Assembly: GCA_001574975.1 (NCBI GenBank)
Contig: KQ965793.1
Span: 145,942-159,971 of the forward strand
Length of the DNA stretch: 14,030 nucleotides
Source of the DNA: Gonapodya prolifera JEL478
Lineage: Eukaryota > Monoblepharomycota > Monoblepharidomycetes > Monoblepharidales > Gonapodyaceae
Direction: 5' to 3'
Part shown: one piece after another, positions 7,075-14,030 of the stretch
Layout: the number at the start of each line of letters is the position of its first letter
Position numbering within the stretch: position 1 is the stretch's first letter
Program-made: the position numbers and the translations under genes
The notes under the pieces: generated by a model
The model's input: the letters and a program-made list of their open reading frames with translations, nothing else
What the model was told of the DNA's origin: nothing
Databases searched by the model: none

Positions 7075-10051
7075 TCAGTTCTTGTTCTTAAGCTCCTTCT
7101 GCCCGACGATGTACTCCTGCGTCTTTCCGGCTGTCCAGAATCGCTTGAGCACAGCGGTGCAGGATGGAAGAGTCTAAGGAACACATCAGACGTCAATTGT
7201 TAGCACTTGCTGCCTAAAAATCCCTCTCTGTACCGCCTACAAACTCACCATGAAGAAAAACGCCGACAACGGACTAACCAAATAATCCACCAAATCACCC
7301 CAATCCCTCGGGCGCGCCTCATGCGCCCAACTGCGCTCCCCGGCGCCCATCTCCTCCATACGGTTATACACCACGCGGTGGTACACCTCATAGTACGCGA
7401 AATTCAACAACCCGGGCGCGGCCGTCGCGAAGGCAAGGTAAGGGAGACGGTCGTACATCCACAGCGTGCCGGGGGAGTCGGCGAGGTGGGCTCGGGCGCC
7501 CCAGAGGTCCAGCAAAGGCGCGGTGAAGGCGGTGAGCACGACGACGGGGAAGGGCATGAAGTGGGACTCGGCGAGCGCGGCCACGGCGACCAGTTTGGCG
7601 CCTAGACGGGCCCACCACCCGGGGTTGCGCTTGTACGCGGGCAGGACGGCGCGTGGGGAGAGCGGGTCTCCGGCGGGTGGATCGTATGGGGTCGGAGCGG
7701 CGGGGGCGGTTTCACGGTCGGTCTTCTTCCCGTCCGCAGTGGGGAGCCCGTCGTTCCGTCGGGTGAGCAAGTCGGCAACACCTTCGCGGACCTGTTTCCA
7801 GGTGAGGCGCAGGACGTAGGCGAGGTCGGCGTGGCCGTAGTAGTGCCGCACTGCTTGGGTCCAGCGTGCGTAGACGGTGCCGAGGGAGGTGGCGGCTTGG
7901 ACGTTGCAGCAGTTGATCGGGACCCTGGTGTGCGGGTGCGTTGGCGCTTAGCCCACTTTCTTTTACCACTAAACGAGATAAAAACTCACCAGACAGGCAC
8001 ACCCCTCGCCCTCGTCTCGCTCTCGAACAGGCACTTGAGGCCCATATGCAAATCCTCTCCAATCGCATCTGTTTCCCCCACATCAAAAACCCAATCAGCC
8101 ACCTTTCCATATCCCCCCTGCCCACCACAACTCACCAAACCCCGTATCCCAATACCCCACCTTCTCCACCAACGTCGCCGGCACCGAATAATTCGAGCAC
8201 GGGAATATGACCCCCGCGCCCGTCTTGAGATTCTGCGCGTGCATCATGCACCACCCGTTATCCGTCGCGCGCACCACCGCGGGCACGTCGTGGCAGTTGC
8301 GGCCAAAGAAGGTCGGGGGGCAGTAGTAGGAGTGGTAAGGGTCGTGCGTGGAGGTCGCCGCCGAGGAGGAGGGAGAGGGGAACATGGCGCGTTCGAGGGC
8401 GGGGATGTATAAAGAGGGAAGCAAGGCGTCGGCGTCCAGGATGGTCAGGACGCAGTGGGAGAGGGGAGTTCCGCGGAGGAGGAGCTCGCGGGTGCATGAG
8501 CGGGCGGCCCAGTTTGCTGTGAGGTGCGAGGTAAGGTGAGCAAACTGACTCAAGAAAACCGGAGCTCTCACCATCAAAAACACTCACTATTACTATGCTT
8601 CCCCCCCGCCTCCCCCACGACACCCCTGGGATGTCTCGTAACCCAGACCTCTCCAAAAATCCCACCATACTCCTCCACCAATCTCCGCGCTTTACTTTCG
8701 GCGCCCTTCTCGGACTCCTCCATTGCGAGAACGACAATGTAGCGAGATCGCAGGGAGGGGGGGTGAGATGCGAGGTGGGATAGGGTGCGCCGGAGGAGTG
8801 AGGGGGGTTCGTTGTAGTTGGGGAGCAGGAGGAGGTGGTGCAGGGGGTGGGGGGCCGGCTGGGAGGGGTGGGGAGAGGAAAAGAGGTGAGAATGGGGTTA
8901 GATGGTAAAGGAAAGGACAGAAATTTGGTTGAGCTCAACGGACTCCAGTGCTGTAGTAAAACCCAAACAATCTGCCCAGCTCTCCATCCTCAAACTCGAC
9001 CACCCCAAAGGAACCCCATTCCACCACCACCACCCCTCACACGCCATGCCCCACTACAAACCTCCACCACCCAACCCCGCGACAAGAAACTCACGCTCAC
9101 ATCAAACGCCCCACCCCAGGCATCCTCGTACCCATCCTCCCCGCCACCCTTCTCCTCCTTCTCCTTGACCCTCCCAAACATCTCCACCCACCCCCTCAAC
9201 TCCCTCCCAATCTGATTGGCCGCTCTGACCCACTTCCAACAATTCCTAAAATTCGTCATCGTGACAATCCCGACCGTCACGACGTGGAACGTGACCAGCG
9301 CGCGGGGGAACAAGGGAGGGCCAAGGAGGAGGAAGAGTAGTACGAGGAGCTGCCATGAGGGGAGTAGGTAGTCCCAGAAATCGAGCGGGGCGCGGGTGGA
9401 GGGGGTGGCGTGGCGGGTGTGGTGAGAGGTGGTGGTGGTGGAGGTGGAGACGGAGGCGGAGGAGGAGGAGAAGCCTGTGGGAATGACGCGGCCAGAGGAG
9501 GAGAGTGGGAGCGAGGCGTCGACGGAGATGGTGGCGAGGAGGGCAGGGCGGGAGGAGTGGACGACGTGTGGGATGTGGGGGGGGCAGGGGATGGGTTTGT
9601 ATGAAGGGAGGTCGCGGGGGGATGTTGCCAGGGCGGGCGAGGGCGAGGGCGAGGGCGAGAGGCGGGAAGGTGGGTAAAGCTCGGCGTGCGCTCCGAGGGA
9701 GGACCGGGTTCGCACGGGTGGCGCTGGTGTTGCCAGACGGGAAGGAGGTCGGAGCGGTGCAGAGGATGATTGCAGTGCAGGCGAAGAGGGTGCCGGAGTC
9801 GGTGACGGCGTGGGCGGGGAGTAAGGCGGTGGAGGGGAGTCAGGGGGCGAGAGCTGGTGCACCAGTGTCATCTCTGAACTCTTGTGCATGCCCAAGTCCG
9901 ACGGTGCAAGCGGGGGTTTAGCGTCGGCGAGTCCCGCGACGTTGGCGACTGCGGCTGCTGCTGCACGCAGGGAGTGTTCGAGCGAGACTGTGGAGTCCGG
10001 TTGGTGCGGCAGGAGGAGGTTCACGTTGAAGTTGAAGTTGTTGGTCGTCAT
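7075..10051 (-). CDS. Membrane family 2 glycosyltransferase, six exons, 818 aa
   Basis: Minus-strand exons: 10051-9101, 8858-8588, 8516-8136, 8068-7990, 7924-7249, 7173-7075. Introns are 242, 71, 67, 65 and 75 nt, all GTGAG donors with AG acceptors and consistent phases. The start is ATG 10051-10049 in the context ACAGCCATGA; the frame is open further upstream but begins only with TTG. The TTACAG just before the ATG could close a 5'-UTR intron.
Protein: residues 1 to about 220 are Ser/Pro-rich and probably disordered. Two membrane segments lie at about 226-268. The GT2 catalytic domain follows: LLLLPNYNEP near 330; VVLAMEESEKGAESKARRL and GEAGGKHSN before residue 408; metal-binding DAD at 435-437; catalytic-type AIGEDLHMGLK with ED at 539-540; and acceptor-site ARWTQAVRH at 580-588, a variant of QxxRW. 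C-terminal membrane segments lie at about 671-705, 716-740 and 772-795, then a short basic tail.
Processive GT2 enzymes join UDP-sugars into polysaccharide at a membrane. This is not a classic chitin synthase (no QRRRW, no myosin domain), and its sugar and product are unknown. It appears intact. Confidence 0.9.
8859..9100 (-). other. Long first intron (242 nt) of the glycosyltransferase gene
   Basis: The donor follows ...WGGAFD (GAT|GTGAGC). The acceptor CCCTCCCAG precedes CCGGCCCCCCAC, which encodes PAPHPLHHLLLLPNYNEP. Both boundaries are phase 0. It is more than three times longer than the other introns of this gene (65-75 nt). It contains a minus-strand open stretch (VVEFEDGELGRLFGFYYSTG, around 8930-9000) that could be a small extra exon, though I found no splice pair that keeps the frame cleanly. 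The single-intron model is preferred because it gives the spacing expected just before the PNYNEP motif. Confidence 0.6.
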
Positions 10052-11160
10052 GGCTGTAAGGGGTGGGGAGACTGTCAAGCTCTGTTCTGTTGAAGAGAGG
10101 GCGCGTCCACGTCGCGTGCCCGTCCTCGTGTGTACTTTAGTCGTCTTTCCTTTCTCTTCTGCGCACCGGTCTGCCCCCTTTTCCCGTCGTCCCCCACACC
10201 ATCACCGCACACCACCCATCACACTCGCATCGTGTCTCCTCTCCCCATCCTCTCCGCCGTCCCCTCGTCGCCATCCGCTCCAACCTCGCCATCGTCGCCC
10301 TCTCCCTCCGCACCATCCATCCCCCGCCACCCTCACCCTGCACACCCACCTGCGTCGCTCTCCGCTCTCCTCTCAGCTCTCCGCTCTCCTCTCAGCTCTC
10401 CGCTCTCTCCTGCGTTCTCCGTCTGCTTCTGCGTCGCCGTGGCCTCGGGTGTGTCTCAGGGGTCAACGGTCTCCTGCCGCGTCCGCTGCGCCACAGCACC
10501 TCAACAACAATCAATTGTCCGTTTTTGGAAGCCTCTTGACGACGTTCATTTCTCTCTCATTTCCACTCCATTCACTGCACAGAATAACTACGACTCATGC
10601 ACGCCAATCCATCACCCCATGATCGTCGTTTTCCCTTCTTTCTGTCGTTATCTTTTCCTCCCTGCCCTGCCACCTCAGCGCCACCCTGTCACGCCCTTTG
10701 CTTTCCGTCAAGAAAAACAAAACCTTTCATAAGCAAAACTCTCTTCGGAACTGTAACTATCCCCCACGTAATCGAAAACCATCCACAAGTCTCCCACATC
10801 TCCGCGCGCGGTGATCGGTAATCTCTGGTTGTTCCGCCTTGTTCCGCTCCCTCCGTCTCCCAGTCCGCTCCAACAATAAATATTTCTTTATTTGCTTGCT
10901 TGCTCTGGCTGCTTGCATATTTCTTGAGTCATGCCACTCTCACCTCAGCAATCGTCTCTTTTCGATCACGGATACTAGATGCACCAAAACTTCCAACCTG
11001 CCGTTGTCCTTGTTCCGCCGTATTTCAGGCACCATACCTCCATTCCCCCTCGTCGCAAAAGATGTGCAAAATTAGCCACGGAGCGTGGTAGGGAAGAGAC
11101 GAGAGGTCCACCACATAAGGGCGTGAGAGATTGCAATCACCAGCAGCTCTACTTGCGGAG
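10052..11160. promoter_or_regulatory. Upstream region of the glycosyltransferase gene; no other gene seen
   Basis: From 10130 to about 10420 the plus strand is strongly C/T-rich, so the coding strand of the glycosyltransferase is purine-rich here. From 10430 to 11160 the composition is mixed, with an AT-rich patch at 10873-10895 (CAATAAATATTTCTTTATTT). Plus-strand ORFs here are Ser/Pro/His-rich composition artefacts with no motifs. The region probably holds the 5' UTR and promoter of the minus-strand gene; no specific binding site is claimed. Confidence 0.4.
10357..10412. repeat. 19-bp tandem repeat, about 2.8 copies
   Basis: GCTCTCCGCTCTCCTCTCA occurs perfectly at 10357-10375 and 10376-10394. 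A partial third copy begins at 10395 (GCTCTCCGCTCTC). It sits about 310 bp upstream of the glycosyltransferase ATG, in the pyrimidine-rich tract. It could affect transcription of that gene or simply be a slippage product. Confidence 0.85.
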
Positions 11161-11192
11161 TGACGAGTGTCAACTGTCAAGTCAAAACCTTC

Positions 11193-11475
11193 AGTCGGCT
11201 GGATTGGTCCGGACGCAAAGAATGTGGCAAGCGGCACGATAGAGACTGGTGCACGGTGTTTTGTGTCACACAACCCCTCACGTTAGACAACGCAATCACG
11301 CGTGTGTCTGCGCGGAAGCTTTCCTTTTTGTGTGACTGATGCCATGCCGAGCGGTACGTTGTGCACTTCTCGTGTCACCTCAATGTCATATGATTTCTTG
11401 TTTGGTTTGGGTCGGTAAGCAGTTACAGTAAACACGTCAGGGAGCCTTTGTTTCAATCCAATACCGATACCCTTC
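11193..11475. repeat. Left copy of a diverged direct repeat (partner 12898-13173)
   Basis: Three blocks match the right copy in order and at nearly the same spacing. AGTCGGCT...CAAAGAAT-TGGCA...GTGTTTTGTGTCAC lies at 11193-11269, against 12898-12966. CCTCA(C/A)GT starts at 11276, against 12974. TTTG(T/C)TTCAATCC...GATACCCT lies at 11447-11475, against 13145-13173. The distance from first to last block is 254 bp here and 247 bp in the partner. The stretch between blocks is poorly conserved. The pair could be old LTRs of a short element or two copies of a dispersed repeat; no TG...CA ends or target duplication could be fixed. Confidence 0.6.
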
Positions 11476-12128
11476 TGGACACTCCAATCGTGCACAACCA
11501 TCAGCCTGTCTTAGACTTTGACATCATCCTCAACCAAGCCACCCTCTTCTGCGAGAAGTATTGCGACCTTGCTGCACTTCAAGGACCTTTGAAAATGGAG
11601 AAGTTCATGAGCCCTACCTCAATGCAACAGTGGAACCGATTTTTTGAGCATGCGACAGCTTTGCAGGAAAGGACTGATGGAGATGAGGATGAGCAGAATG
11701 TCAACCTGTCTTTGAAGGAACTTTACACGAAACATGGAAAGAAGTACTTGGAGTCGGATGATGATGTGCATCAAGCAATGAGCAATCTCATTTCAAGAGC
11801 ACGCCTTCGGAAAACTGGTTTGAATCCTGAAGACGCACTTGAGCAGGACAAAGCGGTGGTGGAACGACTGGAAGCTATTAGGAATTCAATGGATAACATG
11901 CCAAGGGAACCTACCATAGCACGTTGAAAGGGTAAAGGGAAACAGAAGGAAAATCGTGAAAACAATCCCGGCAGTGTTGAAGATCAAAGACTCGTGATTG
12001 TTCCGCCCCCAACAGAAGGAGATGATGAGATGCCCTGGGTTGGAAGAATCGTTGACAGTACTAAGGACAATGGTACACCAGTCTTTATCCTACATGCATG
12101 GAGCGCAAGGGGTATTTCTTCAATGTAG
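11394..12128 (+). pseudogene. Unrecognised ORF broken by an in-frame TGA, possibly transposon-derived
   Basis: The frame is open from 11394 and reads DFDIILNQATLFCEKYCDLA, an acidic stretch (ERTDGDEDEQN) and LYTKHGKKYLESDDDVHQAM. It reaches TGA at 11925-11927, then continues in the same frame for 66 codons to TAG 12126-12128. The part after the TGA starts with a basic run (KGKGKQKENRE, nuclear-localisation-like) and includes MPWVGRIVDSTKD and PVFILHAWSARG. Frame conservation across the stop suggests one former protein with a point mutation (CGA to TGA would suffice). There is no good ATG at the 5' end; the first in-frame ATG encodes MEKFMSPTSMQQWNRFFEHA. I do not recognise the family. The tail is faintly BAH-domain-like, but that is weak. 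It lies between two diverged direct repeats. Confidence 0.5.
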
Positions 12129-12473
12129 CAGCCTCTTTCAACCAAAGAAGGAGAAGGCTACCTGGAAGCAGTAGAGGAATCGAAGTTACTAATTGACAAC
12201 GTAAAATTCAAATAACTAGCAACCCTGTTAAGTATGGCGGGGAGCGTATCCCCTTCTCTTCGGCCTTGGCCATTTCCTCCTCAAGCATGCTATCCGAAAA
12301 CAATGCTCTTGACTGTGTAGTACTTTCTGGCAATAAAGGCACGGTGGTTAAAGATTCGTAGCCGATCCGGTGATTTGTATGTGCATGCTCAATGATGATG
12401 TAATTCACATGTCGTGGCCCACATGAGCTCGATGTTTGAAGGCTAATTGCGTTTTACACTTGCCACGTCCTTT

Positions 12474-12509
12474 GACTTATCCTTCGACTTATCCATCGAC
12501 TTATCCATT
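12474..12509. repeat. 12-bp tandem repeat, three copies
   Basis: GACTTATCCTTC, GACTTATCCATC and GACTTATCCATT follow one another with one or two differences. The period is a multiple of three, so an open frame (12447-12755, no ATG start) reads DLSF-DLSI-DLSI. That frame continues as SNGASFKEVEILHWRIAILM and stops at 12753-12755. It has no recognised family and is probably non-functional. Confidence 0.75.
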
Positions 12510-12897
12510 TCAACATTATACAACACTTTGCCTTCGGAATTGCTTCTTCAGCACCAACCTGGGAGTTGGATTGACGCCCCGGGAGAAAAAATAGTCATTT
12601 CCAATGGAGCCTCGTTCAAGGAAGTGGAGATTCTGCATTGGCGCATTGCAATTCTCATGGGTGTTTGGCCCACTAACGGTTGCGGCCCAATGCTGTCCAA
12701 CGCCTATGATATTTTACCTGTTCTTTCGCAGCGTCTGCAGATTGTCCAGCGCTAGAGTGTAATTCAGCAAGCAGATATGTGTAGATAGCCATGAACTCGC
12801 CATGGCAGGTTTTTGAGGTCCAATGATGACGTCAAAGTTCGAATGTCAAGGAAAACGGTGCCCCGGACACAAGAGGGAATAGTGTTACGTGAAGAGA

Positions 12898-13173
12898 AGT
12901 CGGCTCAATCAGTCCAACACAAAGAATCTGGCACAGTCCTTATTGGTGCGCAGTGTTTTGTGTCACCATCCACCTCAAGTCGAACGTGTGGTCGAGTGTT
13001 GTCTATGTGTCTCCTTCTACAATGTGCAGCGTAGCGAAGATAAAAGTAATGAGTCCGACTCAGCAACTGAAAGTGGGCAAGGGAACTCGCCCGACGCCCC
13101 TGACGAAATCCGCGTTTGTCGGGCGTGTTTGACCTGGCAACACTTTTTGCTTCAATCCGACGCAGATACCCTC
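12898..13173. repeat. Right copy of the diverged direct repeat (partner 11193-11475)
   Basis: It carries AGTCGGCT...CACAAAGAATCTGGCA...GTGTTTTGTGTCAC at 12898-12966, then CCTCAAGTCGAAC, and TTTGCTTCAATCC...GATACCCT at 13145-13173. Order, strand and spacing are those of the left copy 1.7 kb upstream. Short open frames across it (for example 13116-13331) change frame relative to the left copy, so the similarity is at DNA level. Confidence 0.6.
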
Positions 13174-13485
13174 AAGTAAAGAAGACAACATTGCTTCACT
13201 CTTTTTTGACCCCTGCATCCCGCGTGCCAACTGCCACTCTTTGGACTTCAGTGGAAGGGGTACAACTTTTGCCCGAGCATTGTGACGACGTCATTTGGTG
13301 GAAACACCCACTTGCTTGTGCAAAGGAATGACCACGTTATCGTAGTGTGCACTGTGGTAACATTATCTACTCCCCAGGAAGCTTGTATAGCCATCTTGTT
13401 TGGGGAAAACTGTGATGATATCATTCATGTGTGATTCCAATCCCGGCACTCGTCATCAACGGACAGCAATCAAGTAGTGTTGCAG
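13174..13485. other. No gene recognised; short open frames only
   Basis: Two short plus-strand frames read LPEHCDDVIWWKHPLACAKE (stop at 13329-13331) and AILFGENCDDIIHV (stop near 13433). They share an E-x-CDD-x-I pattern, but the region has many stops and no start codons in good context. It may be further decay of the repeat-bounded unit to its left. Confidence 0.3.
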
Positions 13486-13637
13486 TCGGGTCGGGTTGAC
13501 CCGACGGGCCTTCGGGTTGGGTCGAGCTTTGGCCTGACCCGAGGTTGGCCCGAAACATCCTTGACCCAAGTCGGGCCGGCCCAAAAGGTGTCTGGCCTGA
13601 CCCGACGGGTCAACGGGTCAGGCACCTCACTGGCCCA
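13486..13637. mobile_element. Short GGGTC/GACCC-rich element (possible hAT-type MITE)
   Basis: This 152-bp block is packed with GGGTC and GACCC in both orientations: TCGGGTCGGGTTGACCCGAC at the left, GGCCTGACCCGACGGGTC and GGGTCAGG at the right. It can fold on itself extensively. It is flanked by the 7-bp direct repeat GTTGCAG (13479-13485 and 13638-13644); with the base before each copy this is 8 bp with one mismatch (T/A). An 8-bp target duplication is the hAT signature, and subterminal short-motif arrays fit hAT ends, including the one at 316-430 here. There is no ORF. The terminal inverted repeats are imperfect, so the exact ends are uncertain. Confidence 0.55.
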
Positions 13638-13644
13638 GTTGCAG

Positions 13645-14030
13645 CAATAACATTCTAATCTAATAAGCGTCTTTTAATTACCTTTTTAGCATTACCGTCT
13701 TGGCTAGCATCTAATAACATAAATTAGAGACATGTCCTGCGTCTTGAGTCGTGACGACGACACCTAACAGGTCGAAGGGAACCCCCCTGAGTGTGACCAT
13801 TAAATGACCATTAGACGCATACCTTTCATATCCATATCTTGGTTTCCCCCACAGTTTCTCCGTCGGGAGCAAGTCCATGTTCGCCGTCTCTCCTTCTCAA
13901 CTGGCACACTACTTTACTGAAGCTCTAGTGGAGTAGTCTGATTTATTAAACCTGAGCTCCATATCTACTGATTTTATTAACTACTCCTACAATCCCGTTT
14001 GGTTAATTGGGACAGGATCGATTCATGTGA
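13645..14030. other. AT-richer terminal stretch without recognisable gene
   Basis: I see no coding frame with family features. A short direct duplication GACCATTAAAT / GACCATTAGA occurs at about 13795-13815. Composition is more AT-rich than the glycosyltransferase region. A gene beginning outside the window cannot be excluded. Confidence 0.4.

Noticed and set aside
8119-8135. An 18-nt micro-intron, or a frame-shifting G run, in the glycosyltransferase (frame reading GELWWAGG)
   Set aside because: A normal 67-nt intron (8069-8135) from the same donor to an acceptor before ATGCGATTGG joins VGYWDTGF to DAIGEDLHM in phase and gives the expected motif with no frame break.
7207-8908. Plus-strand ORFs antisense to the glycosyltransferase exons
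   Set aside because: They are shadows of GC-rich coding sequence; the minus strand has the conserved motifs and consistent introns.
10052-10078. Extending the glycosyltransferase start to 10078
   Set aside because: The codon there is TTG. The first in-frame ATG is 10051-10049 and has a good context, so the upstream nine codons are probably 5' UTR.
9882-10732. Long plus-strand ORFs opposite and upstream of the glycosyltransferase 5' end (138-246 codons)
   Set aside because: They are Ser/Pro/Arg/Gly-rich readings of low-complexity sequence, partly antisense to a well-supported exon, and show no motifs.

Overview
The window looks like a piece of a filamentous fungal genome, most likely a basidiomycete. 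The two recognisable protein genes are split by short introns (about 65-100 nt, mostly GTGAGT/GTAAG donors and CAG/TAG acceptors). They belong to fungal families: a DAL5-type MFS permease and a multi-exon family 2 glycosyltransferase. Transposon and repeat debris surrounds them. The phylum is an inference; no rRNA, tRNA or marker gene was seen. There are two ambiguous bases (109 and 204), so some single-base frame breaks could be assembly errors.

Layout. Positions 1-443 hold the 3' end of a hAT transposon: the C-terminal dimerisation segment of the transposase, then a subterminal region with GGTCC/GGACC inverted arms. Positions about 540-3376 are a degenerate tandem array of about six copies of a unit of up to about 650 bp, each carrying different internal deletions. 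The array runs directly into the remaining C-terminal half of a DAL5-like MFS transporter (about 3377-4673), which has lost its first half and appears frame-broken. Positions 4674-5335 hold nothing recognisable. Positions 5336-6600 hold unrecognised ORFs, including a possible two-exon gene (5488-6047), and a perfect 20-bp inverted repeat (6161-6224).

The only gene that looks intact is on the minus strand, 10051 down to 7075. It has six exons and encodes an 818-residue membrane glycosyltransferase. All splice phases agree, and the GT2 motifs (PNYNEP, DAD, ED, ARW) appear in order. Its upstream region (10052-11160) is pyrimidine-rich on the plus strand and has a 19-bp tandem repeat. From about 11190 to 13440 the sequence is degenerate repeat DNA: a diverged direct repeat (11193-11475 and 12898-13173) flanks an unrecognised ORF with an in-frame stop. 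A 152-bp GGGTC/GACCC-rich element flanked by a 7-bp direct repeat lies at 13486-13637. The last 390 bases show no gene.

The genes do not form a pathway. The picture is one intact cell-surface-type glycosyltransferase in a neighbourhood shaped by transposons and repeats, with a transporter half-erased next to a repeat array. I saw no convincing new multi-gene system. The items most worth following up are the repeat array and its junction with the transporter, the perfect hairpin, and the short GGGTC-rich element.
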